DNA of 64,000 nt. Origin: Eudorina sp. 2006-703-Eu-15. Lineage: Eukaryota > Chlorophyta > Chlorophyceae > Chlamydomonadales > Volvocaceae. Positions 1 through 34,609 of this stretch are shown here, in pieces (the stretch's first letter is position 1; every line of letters begins with the position of its first letter). The notes beneath the pieces are model-generated. The model did no database searches, had not been told where the DNA came from, and worked only from the letters and a program-made list of their open reading frames with translations. The stretch spans positions 62,001 through 126,000 of the forward strand of contig BDSI01000050.1 of the NCBI GenBank assembly GCA_003117195.1, read 5' to 3'. Position numbers and translations under genes: made by a program.

Positions 1-967
1 GATATATACACCTGCTGTTTAAGCGTACCAAGCAGCATACATACGTGCAGCGTGTTTCGGTGCACTTGTGGAGCCTGTCCGGAGCGCCATGGTGGCGCAA
101 GTTCGTTTAGGCAGTGTATGGTGAGGAAGCCTCGACTGTCGCCGTTGGCTGTCACCGATGACCCACGGGCCTGTGGTCCGCTGTAACATCCTTCATAATA
201 ATAATACAGACAGCGTTATTACGGATGCTGCATGCACTACATGCACATATATTATTTACATGAATAGCAACAAACAAGCAAAGGGACAAGCAATGCTGCA
301 TCTTGCATGTATATACGTATTATACGTATCAAGCAAGACCGAAATAAAGACCGACTGTCGCGCGTGGCGCAAACAATGAAATGGACATTCGCATCACCTC
401 GCCTCGACTTGATGTTGTGTATTTTGGAGACTTGGTGATTATCATGCAAGCTGCCGTTCCGACCTGGTTAATAGGGGTGGGATTTTACCAAATATCAGTC
501 TCGGCAAGTCGAGTGCGGTTGTTCGCCGCAGCCACCACCGCTATTGTAGCTAGCAAGCGAGAGCTGACAAAGCAATAATGCAGTGTGCATACGAACAAGT
601 AAGAAAGTCTGCCTGAGAAATAGCTCCGGCGGGGAGGGATCTTGATACATAAAGGATACTCCTTTGCATCAACGAACGAAAGCACGACACACGCACACTG
701 CTGCGTGTCAGCACGCATCTATATATTCGTACGTCATGTATGCCTCGACGCTGTCCTGCATATGTCCTGTTGCACACCGCTCTGATATTATTACAACGCA
801 AATTCCAGCAATTAAAACGTGCATTCCGCTTGCTGCTGGCTGGCGAGCAAGGCATCCACGCATTAACGAACGATGGTGTATGTATTGTTGTAATAATTGT
901 TGTGTATGTGTATTTCTTATACAATTATCACCATCCACGCAGCAAGCACTACTGCGCGCGGCCAGAC
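1..967. other. Non-coding left edge; likely intron of copy A
   Basis: No exon is recognised here. The last visible exon of copy A ends at 968 with a GT donor on the minus strand. The remaining exons of that gene (counterparts of 31728-31769 and 32226-32711 in copy B) should lie further left. The stretch holds a dispersed repeat (51-185) and many TACGTA/CGTACG words. The short open frames in it look random on both strands. Confidence 0.5.
51..185 (+). repeat. Dispersed repeat R1, copy 1
   Basis: This stretch matches 6165-6270 in reverse orientation. Shared blocks are the words around GGTGCACTTGTGGAGCCTG, GGTGGCGCAA, CAGTGTATGGT and CACCGATGACCC. A related piece lies at 60170-60258 in the GC-rich part, and a short one near 18430-18480. 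The family is unknown and no protein is encoded. Confidence 0.6.
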
Positions 968-22152
<21,185 letters not shown>

Positions 22153-22925
22153 ACTAGAAGCAAGCTGATTTCGCTGATTTCGCCGCCGCCACGCCCTGTC
22201 TGCTGCCTTCCCGCCCAGACAATTTGCTACATGAACCCCCTCGTCCAAGGCGGCAACGAAGGGATAGCATACGCCGGGGTGAGCAAAACATGTCTTCTAC
22301 AGCATGTGACAAAGTTCCGGCAGGTTGCTCGGCAGGTAAGCAAGCAAGGCGCGCAAGCACTACCGCGATAACTCACGATGAGTAGTGCCAGGGCGAGTTC
22401 TTGAATCTCAAACGAAACCGTTCAAATTATATAAAACAAATTATTTTGTCATTTAACTGCAAGCCTTTTTGCCTTCCTTTGATTGTGTGTATCGTCCTTT
22501 CGAGGTTGCTGGCCAGAAGCACCCGGTAGGTGACCTTGCATGCGTGACGAAATGTTTGCAGCAAATTCAAAAGCGCATATGCGTCCCTTGACGAGCTTTT
22601 GCGTAATTTATCCCCCGGAGTGTATGAAATAGTACGTAGTGACTGACGCGAGCATTTTTTTGTAAAGGGAAACTATATAAAAACAAGCATTATTGAGGCA
22701 TCAGTTAGTAAAGCTTGGTGAGAGCGACGACTAGGTAGCGCCTAATCCTTGGGGCCCGGAAAGCAATGGGCCTTATATATCCTATATATGTATACGTACG
22801 CTCGAGTGACATCCCGGTTGAACCAATATTTCCAGCATTGCACGGATACGTATGCACAGCTAATAAAGCTTACAGTGTTTGATGAAAGCACATCAAAGCC
22901 ATAAAGTGTACAGTCGCTGAACGGA
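22153..22925 (-). promoter_or_regulatory. Copy A upstream region conserved with copy B
   Basis: Blocks of this region recur upstream of copy B (44287-45095) in the same orientation to the gene: TGTATCGTCCTTT[CT]GAGG, GCAGGTTGCTGGCC-type words, ACGCGAGCAT, and GTGGGCCTTAT. They are separated by diverged sequence with indels. The pattern fits a duplicated promoter and 5' UTR. No TATA box or defined factor site is claimed. Confidence 0.5.
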
Positions 22926-24904
22926 GTATGTATGTACGGCGTACATGCTTACTGGTGCGCAACCACGCACGAATCAGATAGGGCCAATGTGATGCTATCT
23001 TTGCTTATCTAGATATATCGATACGATATATGCTATGTATTTATTAACGAGAAGGGCCTACGGCAGTCCCGCTTTTTGTTTTGTGTAGGTTTGATGAAAG
23101 GATGTGAAGAAGGGCGTAGGGGGCCGATCGCGTCACTTGATTGAAAGAGAGCATGAATCCTCATGAATGCTGCATACATTTCGGCGAAGCAGGGTGTATC
23201 GATGTAGACGACGTCCACATGGTAGCATGTCGACTGGACGAAGGTCCAGTCGGTCCGTGGCGACGCATGACACCGGCAATGCCAAGAACCACACTCTCAT
23301 CCGCGCATTGCCGCAGTCCTCCTACTTTGACCGGCGCACTGCCCACCACGACCGCCGCCGGTGCCACCTCCGCCCCGCCCCCAACGTCGTCTTAGCGGCA
23401 TATGCCAATATATATTCGTACGTGGAGGCAATGCAGGGGTTCTTCCAGGCCCCATCTGCACCTGTTTTGTTGGACCTCTCGGGTCAAGCCCGACTTTGCC
23501 TGATACCATCTGCATTTCGGACCTTCTCGGGGCATGTACACCCCAGACATGTCCAAACCCACGCATCCTGGACCCCTCCCGGCAATCCACCTATACCTGG
23601 AAAACCCCCAACTGCATCCCATCCATGCTTTGGGGCAATGTACGTGGCAAAGGCTTACCGTACCCGGGCCCGACCCCGTCTGTAACCTTCAAAGTGCAGG
23701 AATATCCCCCATTGGCACCCAACCTGACCCCTGCCGAAGTGCTATCTGTACCTGCTGGCATGCCCCCAGCGACCGCATCCCCACCCGGGCTTAATCCCAA
23801 CTGCACCTCACCAATTCTAGGGGCAAGCGTCACCCATGCCCGAAACACCATCTGCACCTGGTAAACCCCCGACAGCATCTCAATCTCAATGTGAAGGCAC
23901 CAGCACAGTCCGCCCGGGACCTCGAACCCCGCCTCACATCACCCCGATCGACAATACCAATGACAACACTGACGTCGTCTGATCCCTTTTGGGGTCGGCA
24001 TTCACAGTCACTCATCTCGTCCTTGACATCTAGGCCTCTTCCTTACCTTATTCATTCCTCATTTGCACTGATCAATCAGTTTTCATCGGACGTCCGAGTT
24101 TTGCAACTCCAATAACGGTCAGGTTCATTCCGTAAGAGGAAGGTCTCCGCAGCCAAAAATGCGCGGACCCCGTGAAAGGGATCCGTCATCGGTGCCTCAC
24201 GGGGGAAACCCCCGCGAGCTGCGACACCCCACCGACAAAGCAGCGAGGCATCCTCGCACTACATCGCTGTGAAAAGTGAACGTGGACGGGAACCCGCCAG
24301 CAGAACCACCCAAACACGCAGAGACTGCCAGCGGGACAGCACTACCTATGGGGCAAGAGCGACGCACCACAGTCGCACCGGGAACGGATCAAGCAGAACA
24401 TGGGGGAAGTCGCCCACATAGGCACCCCAAGGTCCAGTACCCGCACCCCGGACGCGTCCTGTGCCGCTGAAGCTTGAGGTCCTGGACGCCCACGCCTGGC
24501 TCATGACGATGTGCGGCAGTCGCTGGCAGGAAGCCCCTCACCCGCCAAGCACCCGACCGCCCCCAGCCGGGGCCAGGAGCAGGCTCGCCTGCGGGGCGCA
24601 AAAAAACCCACCGACCCTCACTCCTCGGGGGGCGGCCCTGCACGCTGCAGGGTCCCCCCGGCCACCCGCAACACTGGATGGAAGGAGCCACGCATGGGGA
24701 CCCCCAACTGGCCAGGGCCACACGGCAGGCCCAGAAGTGATGCTGCCGCGTGGTGGCTTCCCCACCACCCACCGCGGGAAACTTCCCGCTGCAGCCACAC
24801 CGGGCCACCGCCGCGGGGCGCATATGGGAGTTGCCCATTTGCAGAGGCAATGCTGGGGCCATCCCAAGGCCCATCGCGCACCTATCTGCCCTGCCCGCGT
24901 GCAG
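22926..24904. other. Gene-free spacer with degenerate repeats
   Basis: No exon is recognised before the first copy B exon at 24905. At about 23410-23880 a degenerate motif (ATCTGCACCTG and variants, with GACC and CTCCCGG between) recurs roughly every 50-100 bp. At 24160-24520 the sequence resembles the R2 and composite-element family. Several long frames cross it on both strands, but none repeats a known domain. Confidence 0.5.
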
Positions 24905-27900
24905 GTTATCGTGTCTGTTATTCTTTTTGCTTTGCCGCTGGTGCACTGGTGTGTACTTTGGCTTTGGACACGCTTGCCCTTGCTGGCTGGTCGGGGCGAA
25001 CGGCCAAAACCTTTGCCGGATTTCCTTGTTTTCCCCAGGTCCGTCGGTGATGAGTCTTCGGCAATATCAATCAAGAGATCGTTTCGCGCCCTTCCTTGCA
25101 TGCTTGGCTGATATTGCTGCCTGTCAGTCAGCGAACCGAACAGAACGAACTGACTGACTGGAACGAACGAACACTGCGTGTATGTAAGCTCTGAACATGC
25201 AATATGTATCCCTGTGCCCATCATTTTCCGCCGGTCATCATCAGCGTGCGGCGGCTTGTCTTATCGGATCATCACTGACTCAGGCCTTCGTTCATGTCCC
25301 GCCCACCCGCCGTCGTCTATCCGCGCGCACACACACGCAGTGCCGAGATCCGCGTACTGGACCTAACGCTGAAGCCGGCCAGCGCGGCCGCCGGAACTCT
25401 GCTGGTCGTGGCAGCGGTGACGCACAGACCGCTGCCCACCGCCATCGCGCTGGTGACGCTCGGCTATGCAGCGGTCGTGTTTGTGGGAATGGTTATTCTG
25501 GTCCTGGCTGTTGTCAGACGCCTAGGACTGTAAGTCCACGCGCGTTGCGTGATTACGTAACTAGCTAGATAGATAGTCAACGAGGCGGGTGTGCTGATGA
25601 GTTACAATATGGGACGTACTGGAGTCCGTGCGTGGTGGGTTCATGTTAATGTGCAAACATTATATCAAACTGTATATACGAATATACCGCGTACAGTCGC
25701 TGTCCTACACGCAGATATATATTGCGTTTCTTGTAATCGTGCATCGTGATGCATGCATGCTGTATCTGTCGCAGCTTACATGCATATGTACGTATATCCA
25801 CACATACATTACACAAACGCAAAGTGGTAGACACGCAGAGTGTCCTGCTGTTTGTTTATTTCTTCATTCTACGATATCACGCACCGATCCCTGCCTTGTG
25901 GTTGGTGCAGGTACCGTAAATGGCTAGGGAGATGGGAGCTGCGAAGGGGGCGGCGCTGGGGTCAAATATCCAGGAGACATGCCTTTACGGGAGGGTTCAA
26001 ACTTCGCTCAGGTACTTGTCCAGTCCAGCAACTGACTATGGGACTTCTTATGTACGAGAAACAGCAAACAAGCGACGAGTCCAATGAAGTATATATTTGG
26101 TTAGTCGCTAGCTTGCTGGATGGAGCTTCATTGGTCATGCTTGGGAGCATGCCTGATTGACCTTCCTTTGATAGTGAACGTGACGGGAAATAAGCGGCGC
26201 ACGTTATTGGATGGTACAAGTAACAAAAGCACGTACGTGGGGCTGGGGCGACAGATAGAGCCGCCCCCGAAACAGGCCGAAATCCGCGCGGCTGCTGCAA
26301 GCAAGTATGCTTGCATGTATGTATGGCGCTCTAGGCGCTCCGCATATAATATCCTCCATCAGCAGTGCTGCGGTATTAAATCTGAACTAATATTGATAAC
26401 ATAACATTAATTTTGTCATATTAATTTTATAATTCAGTGCGACGTTGCAACTGCAGGACGCGCACTAAGCGCACCATTGCAACACGCAGCCTCGACACAT
26501 TGCGCATCCAACAGCATGGTTGACGGCGATGTCGGCAGCTCCGGCATCACTGCCACCAGCAGCAGGAAAGAACCTTTTGTTAGACTCATGTTCACACGGA
26601 CGCCCGCCATCACGCAGCCTGCACGGCGGGGCGATGGAAATGGGCGTAATTGGCGTCGAGCACAATCCGGCAACAATGATAAAGGGAACCCCAGTAATAA
26701 GAACCATGACTCGATACCCAATAAGGGCAGCGGTCGCACGCCGTCAGATTCGGGACCCGCATCAAGACTTACACTTGTGCAGCGTCTGCAACGCGTGCTC
26801 GAGTACCTGGAGGGAGGCCGCTGGAATTTCTCCGGATATGGCACATTCGTCCTCGAACCGCATCGTACGCGGTCCTACCTGTCTGTCGGTGAGTTTATAC
26901 TACTGCGCGTGAAAATTTGCCAGCAGCTAGGCAGGGGAATGCACTAATTATTTGCAAATAATTAGAGGCACGCAGTACGGTACCTGCATGCATTCATCCG
27001 CGCGATATTATGACGACAAGCAAGGCGCCCATCCAGCTGTGTTGACAAAGTTTTGGAACGTGCCATGCATTGTGTGTTTATTGTAGATGAGCAAGTAGCG
27101 TTTCGTTACCTGCGGCCCTTCATGCATGCAGGTGTTGGGGTGATGGCCATTACCGGTCCGTTCAAGGGCTGGGATGCAGCACGGGTGCGTGAATGCCAGC
27201 CAAACTTTAATCCTGCTTGCGCGCTGACAATAATAACGGTGCTGTACGTACTTACGTACGTACGTACGCATTAAATGGATATATAGATCGTAGTTTGAAA
27301 TATTGTTTGGCACACGCATACGTACAAGGTGTACAATCGATCTACGTTCCTGCGCGCGGTAGATCGATTGCGAAGAAACTAGCTAGCTAGCTTACAGAGC
27401 CGGTGTCGTGCAAACACGAAACAGGGTCCGTCGGACACAACGATGTCAGCGCCTGCTGTCGCTGATGCTGATGCTGATGCTGCGATTGCGGGAGGGAACG
27501 GCAGCGCCAGCAGTAGCAACAACAACAACAACAACAACAGCAGCATCAGGAGCAGCTTCATGAGAATGAGGAGCATGATGAGGAGAAGTATCAGTATCGG
27601 CAACAAAAGCGATGGTGCTTCGATTGAACTCGATTTCCTGTCACTGCAGCCCTCGGCACAGCCGCCATCATTATTGATTTCGCCGCCGCAGCAGCAGCAG
27701 CAGGAGATCGCTGTTCTGTTGGAGCTGCCAGAGACGACACCGCGGGAACATCAGCAGCAGCGGCTGCTGCGCGCACCGCATGTGGGACAGCACAGCGCGC
27801 GACAGCAGCTGCAGCTGCGACAACCCGAGGATCTTCAGCCGCAGGATCAGCTACAGGAATGGTCACAAGAACAAGTACAGATGATGATGACGGCCTCCGC

Positions 27901-30900
27901 GGAACGAGCAGGGAGTAGTGTTGAGGTGATGGCGGCGATTCACGACAATAGAGACACGTGTCCGCGACGGCCGTCGCTGCCGTCGCCGCCAAGCGCAAGG
28001 CCAACATCTTCGGGGCTAGCAGATTCGCTTGATGGCCAGCGTCGGCAGTATAATATTTCGCAGCGGCAACTAGTCCAGCAGGAACTGGAGCTGTTGGAGC
28101 AGCCGCTGAAGGAACCGCAGCCTCCGCACTTGTCGCCAGCTCAAAGCGAGATGGATGAGCCGCCGCAGCCGCAACAGCCGACAATACTGTCATCGCAGCT
28201 GGCTGAAAGTTCACAGCAGCAGTCACTGCAGCCACCGCTACCCCCCGACGGAGAACAGGCGCCACCGCTACCCCCCGACGCGCCTCCGCTACCCCCCGAC
28301 ACAGAGCAGCCGCCTTCGCAGCAGCAGCCAGTGCTGAAGACTATGAAGACAGAGCTTAATATAATAGAGCGGAGTCATCAGTCACGAGAGGTGCAGATGA
28401 CGCATCAAACACACGACGACGCAGAGGCCCATCGTCTGGAGCCGCCGAAAGAAAGACATCCATCACCATCACCGTCACCATCTCCGGCGGAGCCGCCGCC
28501 GCCTGTGCTAATGCGGGTGGGCTCGCCAGAAATTCAGCCGGAAGTGGAGCTCCAAGCGTCACTCGAACCATTCGGGCTGCGGCCTTCCGCCGGACAGCGT
28601 TCATGGACCCACCATCAGCAGCCTCGGCGGCCTGTCAGCGGGGAGGTGCCATTGGTAGGGCAGGTTGACCTGGACGACCCAGAGCGCCCGCAGGATACTG
28701 CTGGCGGCGGCACGGGGAGCAACGACGCCCCGGCGATTGCTGCAACCTCGTCAACACAGTCGTCACAACCATGCCAGCAGCAGCCTAACGCGTTAGACGC
28801 CAGCGGCGGCGGGCTGCCTCGATCGCAGCTCAAGGCGTCCCTGACCTCCCTGCAGATAATAGAGAAGTACGGATATGTATTCCTGCCGTACCATGGGCGG
28901 AGGCTGTTGGCCGTAACGTATCAGGTTCCTAAGACGTTTTGTACACTGGCGGAGGCCCTGCTGCTGGGAACATTGGTGCGTGGGATATTGAATTGAGCCC
29001 CTCGCTCCAACCATGCGTGCACTGAGCACGCTTGACTCGTGCATGCCAGCTGGCATGTCCAGATATTTGCTGTCATGATAAGTGCAAATCGTCACATAAT
29101 ATTATATATATAATGTTGTATAATACAAGTGAAGGCAATATATATTACATATTATATATTTGTACATGCATGTACCCAATAATCAAAGGTAACAGACACC
29201 CTTATTTGCTATTTTGTCGCGCGTGCTCGTTCCAGTATGTATAGATACGCTGTTGATACATGTTGTCCGTTGTTTTAAAGAACGGATATTGCATACGTAC
29301 GGCATGTGTACCGCGATGGAGGTCGTCAAGCAAAATAGTTCAACTCCCAATACATAACATGCACGCAGGTCGCCAGCAGCGGTGATTTGGACGATCCTGG
29401 TGCTGGCCATGTGTACCTGGTCACTTGCGCCGTACTTGTGTTGAAGGTCCGTCGGCTGATAATCCGTTTTCCTGTATGTCCTTTGATATCCGCCGACGTT
29501 CCGGCTACAGCGTTAAGAAATAAAGTAGGCCTTGCTCAATACAATCGTGTTCCGTGCGTGCGTCAGCCTCACATAACTACATCAGACCGCTGACCTGAAC
29601 CCCGCCCCATATATCCACGCGCCCAACCAGCCCAACATCTTCATTCATTTGCCTCTTTGTACTTACCGAGAGGCAATACTTGCAAATTAATCCTGCTGGC
29701 CACGCTCCGAGCGATTGTCAAGTATGATAATTGAATTTTGCGGTCGATGTACGTGCGTAGGGCGCGCGTCATCATATATGATTGGTATAACGAACATGTA
29801 TGTAATAACGAACACGCACGTCTGTCGGTGCGTACCTGCGAAAGCGCGGGGTAGGTGCGTGCGTGCAGGGCGACGGAGTGCTCAGCAATTCATTCTCCCA
29901 CTTGCGTGCGTTCACGCGATATGTATGTTAGACAGACGCCGTCGATCTCACTTGTCTCTCCCCGAATGAATATGCGTGCATGCATGCAAGGGAGCAGCGC
30001 CAATCAATTTATAATTAGTAACCCCGTAATCTATCTACGTATCTATCTGCTGCCACTGTTGCAGGTCGTCTTGTTGGGCTATCTACTCGCCGTACGTCCG
30101 TTCGCCTCCCCGCTGGACAACGCTGTGGAAACCACGTGCCAACTGCTCGAGGTACGTAGGTCTGTCGGTGCGCCAATACTAATCATCATTCGATCAGAAT
30201 CATCTTATTAGCTGCCCTCGGCACCGACAATGATTAGTTTCTACTCGGTTCCATTCCATATGTATATATATATATAGATACATAGATAGATAGATATTTA
30301 TAGACGGCCACCTATCTACGTAGCCAGTCGAATTATTTTATGTATGCGTTGATCAATTTGAATCGATGGAAATAGCGGTAGGTCGTTCATTCTACTACGT
30401 AACGAACTAATAATCTAAACACAATAACGTGTGCTGACCTGCTTTGTGTGGTCAATATGAGTGTGTTGCGCGAGGACACTCGTCCGCTGATTCGTGTACG
30501 TATGTATGCCCGTGTGCGGGGGCGCCTGGTGTCTCGTGTCAGGCAGCAGACTAAGCAGACAAAAAGATATATAATAATTGCGGCACCCCGTACACAGTGG
30601 ACGTAGAGAGTTACAGAGACACAGCTTATTACTTGTCATGCATAAAGGTGCATGCATGCTGTACATGCTGCGTACGATATGTGGCGGTTGCATGCAGCCT
30701 ATTACAGACCTGAACAGCTTTTCATGTTTCGTTAATATTTTTATTTTGTCTGGAATTAGGATATTGACATGGCATCGGGGCATCCGCCGTGCGTTGGGAG
30801 GAACGTGTGCGTTCGCGCAACGCTCCTATGCGTTCATCAGTGGACATTCCCATATATTGTGTTGTCGTCCCATCCACCCCAAACAGGTCGGAACAACAGT

Positions 30901-32711
30901 TTGCATGATCGCAACTCAGTCCCCAAAATTCAGCACTTCAAATCCAGTTGAGGTGCGCGAATGTTCATTTGCGCCGCGACGGGCTTTCTTGCTTTATTGG
31001 CGATATCTCTTTGTTTGCTTCGTTCCTTCTGCCGTTCCTTTTATATTCACACGATACGTGTCATACGTACAGTGTTGCTATCTCCAAAAACGGGGAAATA
31101 GAATTACGCAGGTTTCCGGCCTGTCACCAGTAGGCAAAAAACCTTTGCCAGGGCAGATTTTGGGGGCCTTCCTAGGTGCATGGAAGTAAAGGCAGGTCGG
31201 GAAAGATTTCTGCGTGTTTCGACATCAGGGCCACTACTACCATTGCTACGACAGGGATTCTCAGTCTTGGAGGGCTGAAGCACGCTTTCCTGGCGTCGCG
31301 GATGCATGTGCGTGGGAGGGTAACCGGGAGTTAGGGTCACGGCATTTGAGTGTGTTTTGGCGGTAGACAGGTGTACGATGCAGGAATTGCCCCTGCGCCT
31401 GCAGATTTCTTGATACTCTGGACATAGTTGGCAGGGCAGATTTCCGGCTCTCCACAGTGTCAAATAAATGAAATCTCGCAGTTTTTTGAGGTTCCGAGAA
31501 ATAAAAATCCCATGTTTTTGGCCCGTAAATATTCTTTTTTATTTTAGATAGCAATAATACTGTACGTGTAGCCAGAATATTACTAGATGCATATATATAC
31601 ATATATGTATATATATACTTGTCAATGACAGAAGTTGGCGTGCTGCACGCACCTACATGCACATACAAATACGTACGATGGAGGAAACGCATCTGCATTG
31701 CGCCCTGATAAACCTTGCTTATCTCAGATTGCGGCCTTGGCGCTGGAGCTAAGTGTTATTGGCATCCAGGTATGTGTGCGTCGGCGAGAGCGAGATGCAA
31801 TCGATTAAAGGCCATGGGCGGGGGACCCATAGCCTCTCCCCTCCTCTCCCCGCCCCTTGCTTCTCACACACCGCATTTAAAACCGGGTTAACATGCATAT
31901 ATAATAATATATTTATAAGTTTTTTGTTGTTGTTATGTTGGCATTTATTCAAGGAAGTAATAACCAATGATTCCATGCCCACGCATCCCCATTTTAATTC
32001 ATGCCTGCATGCATGCCGTAATGATGGCGGCGACTTTTAAAGTATGTGCTTACTTCACCTGTATCTGATTCCATTAATTCATCATAACGCTGCTCTTTCG
32101 TACCTTGGATGCCCCTCACGGCTTCCATCGATAAACAATTATCCAATCTGTGGAAAACCAAACCTGCCCGTCGGTGTGCTTGCTTCCTCCGCCGTCGTTC
32201 ACCCACCTGCATACCGTGCGTACAGCTCCTAAGCATCTGGCTTATGGGCATACTACCAGCACTCATCAGGATAGGGGCGGACATCTGCAGCAAGTTGGCA
32301 TCGACTCAGCTGATGCCAGGAGCGGCAAGGGTGGCGCCCGAGAAGAAGTACCGCGACGACAAGTATGATGACGGTGGAGGCGGCGATGCGTCACCCAAGG
32401 TGGCGGCAGGGCCGTCCACAGCCATCCTAATCGGCGACCTCTTCGATTGCGATGGCTCCGGCATCACCAGTAGTAGTACGACGTGCAGCACCAACCGCAT
32501 AAGCAGCAATCTCTACGATGTGGAAGATAACAACGCTAGCATATTGATGACCGCTGCTGAACAAGACAATCTCGGTAGCGGTGCAGATGTTAAGCTTGCG
32601 AACAGCATCATCATCGCCTGCGATCGCGACGACATCATGTGCCGCTTAACAAGCGGTGGCGACGACGACAGCGGCCCTGTCAGCTCAGTTTTACAATGCG
32701 TTGACGAGTAG
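24905..32711 (+). CDS. Copy B, C-terminal half: polytopic membrane region
   Basis: Ten exons carry the membrane half of copy B on the plus strand: 24905-25038, 25341-25529, 25911-26011, 26457-26888, 27132-27184, 27425-28975, 29369-29446, 30065-30151, 31728-31769, 32226-32711. Phases agree throughout; 1051 codons end at the TAG at 32709-32711. The first eight match copy A exons 19-26 one to one. The last two add SIWLMGILPALIRIG and an acidic, Asp/Ser-rich tail, and show how the protein family ends. The first exon enters in phase 0 without an ATG, so upstream exons are missing or lie elsewhere. The N-terminal half is on the opposite strand at 35411-44286. It may be a broken gene, a gene separated by inversion, or an assembly error. 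Exon 31728-31769 has no paralogue here and is tentative. Confidence 0.8.
27425..28975 (+). other. Copy B Gln/Pro-rich exon
   Basis: This is the largest exon (517 codons). Its body is Gln-, Pro-, Ser- and Glu-rich with runs such as QQQQQ and repeated PLPPD units (28232-28315, three copies of TACCCCCCGAC). Short islands are shared with copy A (RPTS[SP]GLADSLDGQR, QRQLVQ, LLEQPL). The last 55 codons are nearly identical to copy A (LKASLTSLQIIEKYGYV ... TFCTLAEALLLGTL). The insert changes fast between conserved ends. Confidence 0.75.
31070..31562. mobile_element. Small inverted-repeat element (MITE-like), copy 2
   Basis: Its ends are CAGTGTTGCTATC and GATAGCAATAATACTG. The body matches 3801-4306. 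It lies in the intron between copy B exons 30065-30151 and 31728-31769, not in the intron that holds the first copy. The flanks TACGTA and TACGTG could be a target duplication with one mismatch, but the surrounding DNA is full of such words. Confidence 0.75.
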
Positions 32712-33964
32712 CTAAATAATACTTATGTAGGTCCGTCGAGCGATTCGTTCGTGGGGTCAGTTGAATGGTGGATGATTGTTATTATTGCGACATGCATGCA
32801 TATATACACGCATGCACTTCGTTCGTCGTTGGTGCATCGTTGGGCGTTCGTTCTACAGAACACAATATGTACGTATACGGCCTTGCCGTTGTCGCCCGCG
32901 CGTTGATTGCATGCATAATAATATGCATAATGCTCATGGATGGTGTTCATCCGCGGCTATATACATCTCAGAGTCATCCTCGTGAACTGTTACCGCCCAA
33001 GTCAGCCATATGGCAATGCATTGAGTAGATTGCCATTATTATGAATATAATTATTGGGTTGCCTTTCAGTCACTCTCTATCTGGGAAATCCGCGGCTTTG
33101 AACGCACCCCGCAGTTGCCGGTGCTTTATTTACGACAAACGAATACACCGTTAAATGTTACGTGTAGTGCAATCGATCCGGTAGTTCGAGCGAGCGAGTT
33201 ATCCATAGTGAACCGCCATCGGCAGTACAAGAGGTTTGCTAAGCGCAGGCTGCGGGCGGCCATAGTAAAATAACTGTTACAATCTGGACCCTTCACCCGA
33301 CCGGATGTTCCAACGCACGGGCCCAGATAGCGCTAGGCGTCTGATCTCATCAACCCCGCCCGACCAAGGATTATTGAGCACCCATCCATCCTCCATCACC
33401 CGCGCATGATGAGGCGAAGGACGACTGGGGTATCAATAAGCAAGCAACTTTACCCTTGGCAAGGAGCAGCGAGCGAGTGGGACTAGTATAGTGGGGCATA
33501 CATGATGAGCGATCTGTGGATTCAGTAGGGGCGGCGGCAGCAGGGGCGCGTGCAAGATAGATACATACGTAGATAAATTGAGTACACAAGCAAACAGAAA
33601 GCAAATCCGCTGAGTGATGGCTGGAGAGCTGCGTGAAAAACATTACATGCATGCGTGCGTGCGTGCGTGGACGCCGGCATGATTTATTACAGCCTTGATT
33701 GACCAGCAGTGAGTGAACATATTGCCGTCGCTGGCCAGGGTCGATAGGCAGGGATGATCGGGCTCGTTTGGATGCTTCAGCGACTTGGACGACTGCACAC
33801 AGGAGCCACCGACTTATCCGCGAAAAGTTTGAGGTCCGTCCAAATAATCCAAACGGAGTAAACGGAGGAATGAAGGCAGACATGATGTTTTAGTTACCAC
33901 ACATGGCGGCATGTACACATATACCCGGTTTTTCCGAGAGGAAAAGAGGGTTATGTCCCTTTCT

Positions 33965-34465
33965 TTCAGGGGTTAGTTGGGCCTTATGTCGGACCCGTAT
34001 GTGGGCCCCTGTACACTGTACAAGCGGTACGCGGTTGCGAGGGACATCAAGAAAGGGGGGCGCGTTCGCCAAGTTCCGTGTGCGCAAGGATACAGCATAT
34101 CAAGTTGCATTGAGTTGACAAGTTGCGGCGCGCTTTCGCGTTTAGTTGCGTCGGAGCACATGGATGACTGAGCGAGGGACGTTGAGGAAATGGAGGGGCA
34201 GCGACGGATTTGGGCGTCATCACGATATAACGAGAATGAATTGCGTTTGACTGAAAGAGTTGGGTGCGCTTCTGGCATTTGTTTGGGTTCCAGCGTATTG
34301 GTTCCAGTGAGGTACGCGTAACCGAGGGACTTGGAGGAAATCAAGGCCCTTCGCCAGGTTCGGTTAGCGCAACGATAGAGCGTAAACAGGTGCATTGAAT
34401 TGACAGGTTTGCGAGCGCGTTGACATTTGTTTGGGCCGAAGTTGATGACTGTTCGCAATTGGGGA
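33965..34465. repeat. Diverged tandem duplication, period about 300 bp
   Basis: The blocks 34028-34150 and 34315-34440 align: a GAGGGAC word, TTCGCCA[AG]GTTC, GCGCAA, then GGTGCATTGAATTGACAGG-type sequence. On the minus strand the duplicated parts happen to stay in one frame (VNSM.L..LY.CA..TWR). This could be a satellite or an old repeat-containing gene; a satellite is more likely. Confidence 0.55.
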
Positions 34466-34609
34466 ACCAGAAGCGCGCCATTTTAAAGCTAGGAAGTCAC
34501 ACCAAATAAATGTTACGGCGTTTTGACATACGGTAACTGCCAAGAATTCCACAAGAAGAAAGTTGAGGTAGGATGGCACCTGGTGGCAAACCTGTAGTTC
34601 AGAAGACAA

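Noticed and set aside
1..960. Counterpart of copy B exon IAALALELSVIGIQ in copy A
   Set aside because: Hydrophobic minus-strand pieces at 780-840 and 480-560 contain stops in the needed phase; the exon is probably left of the window.
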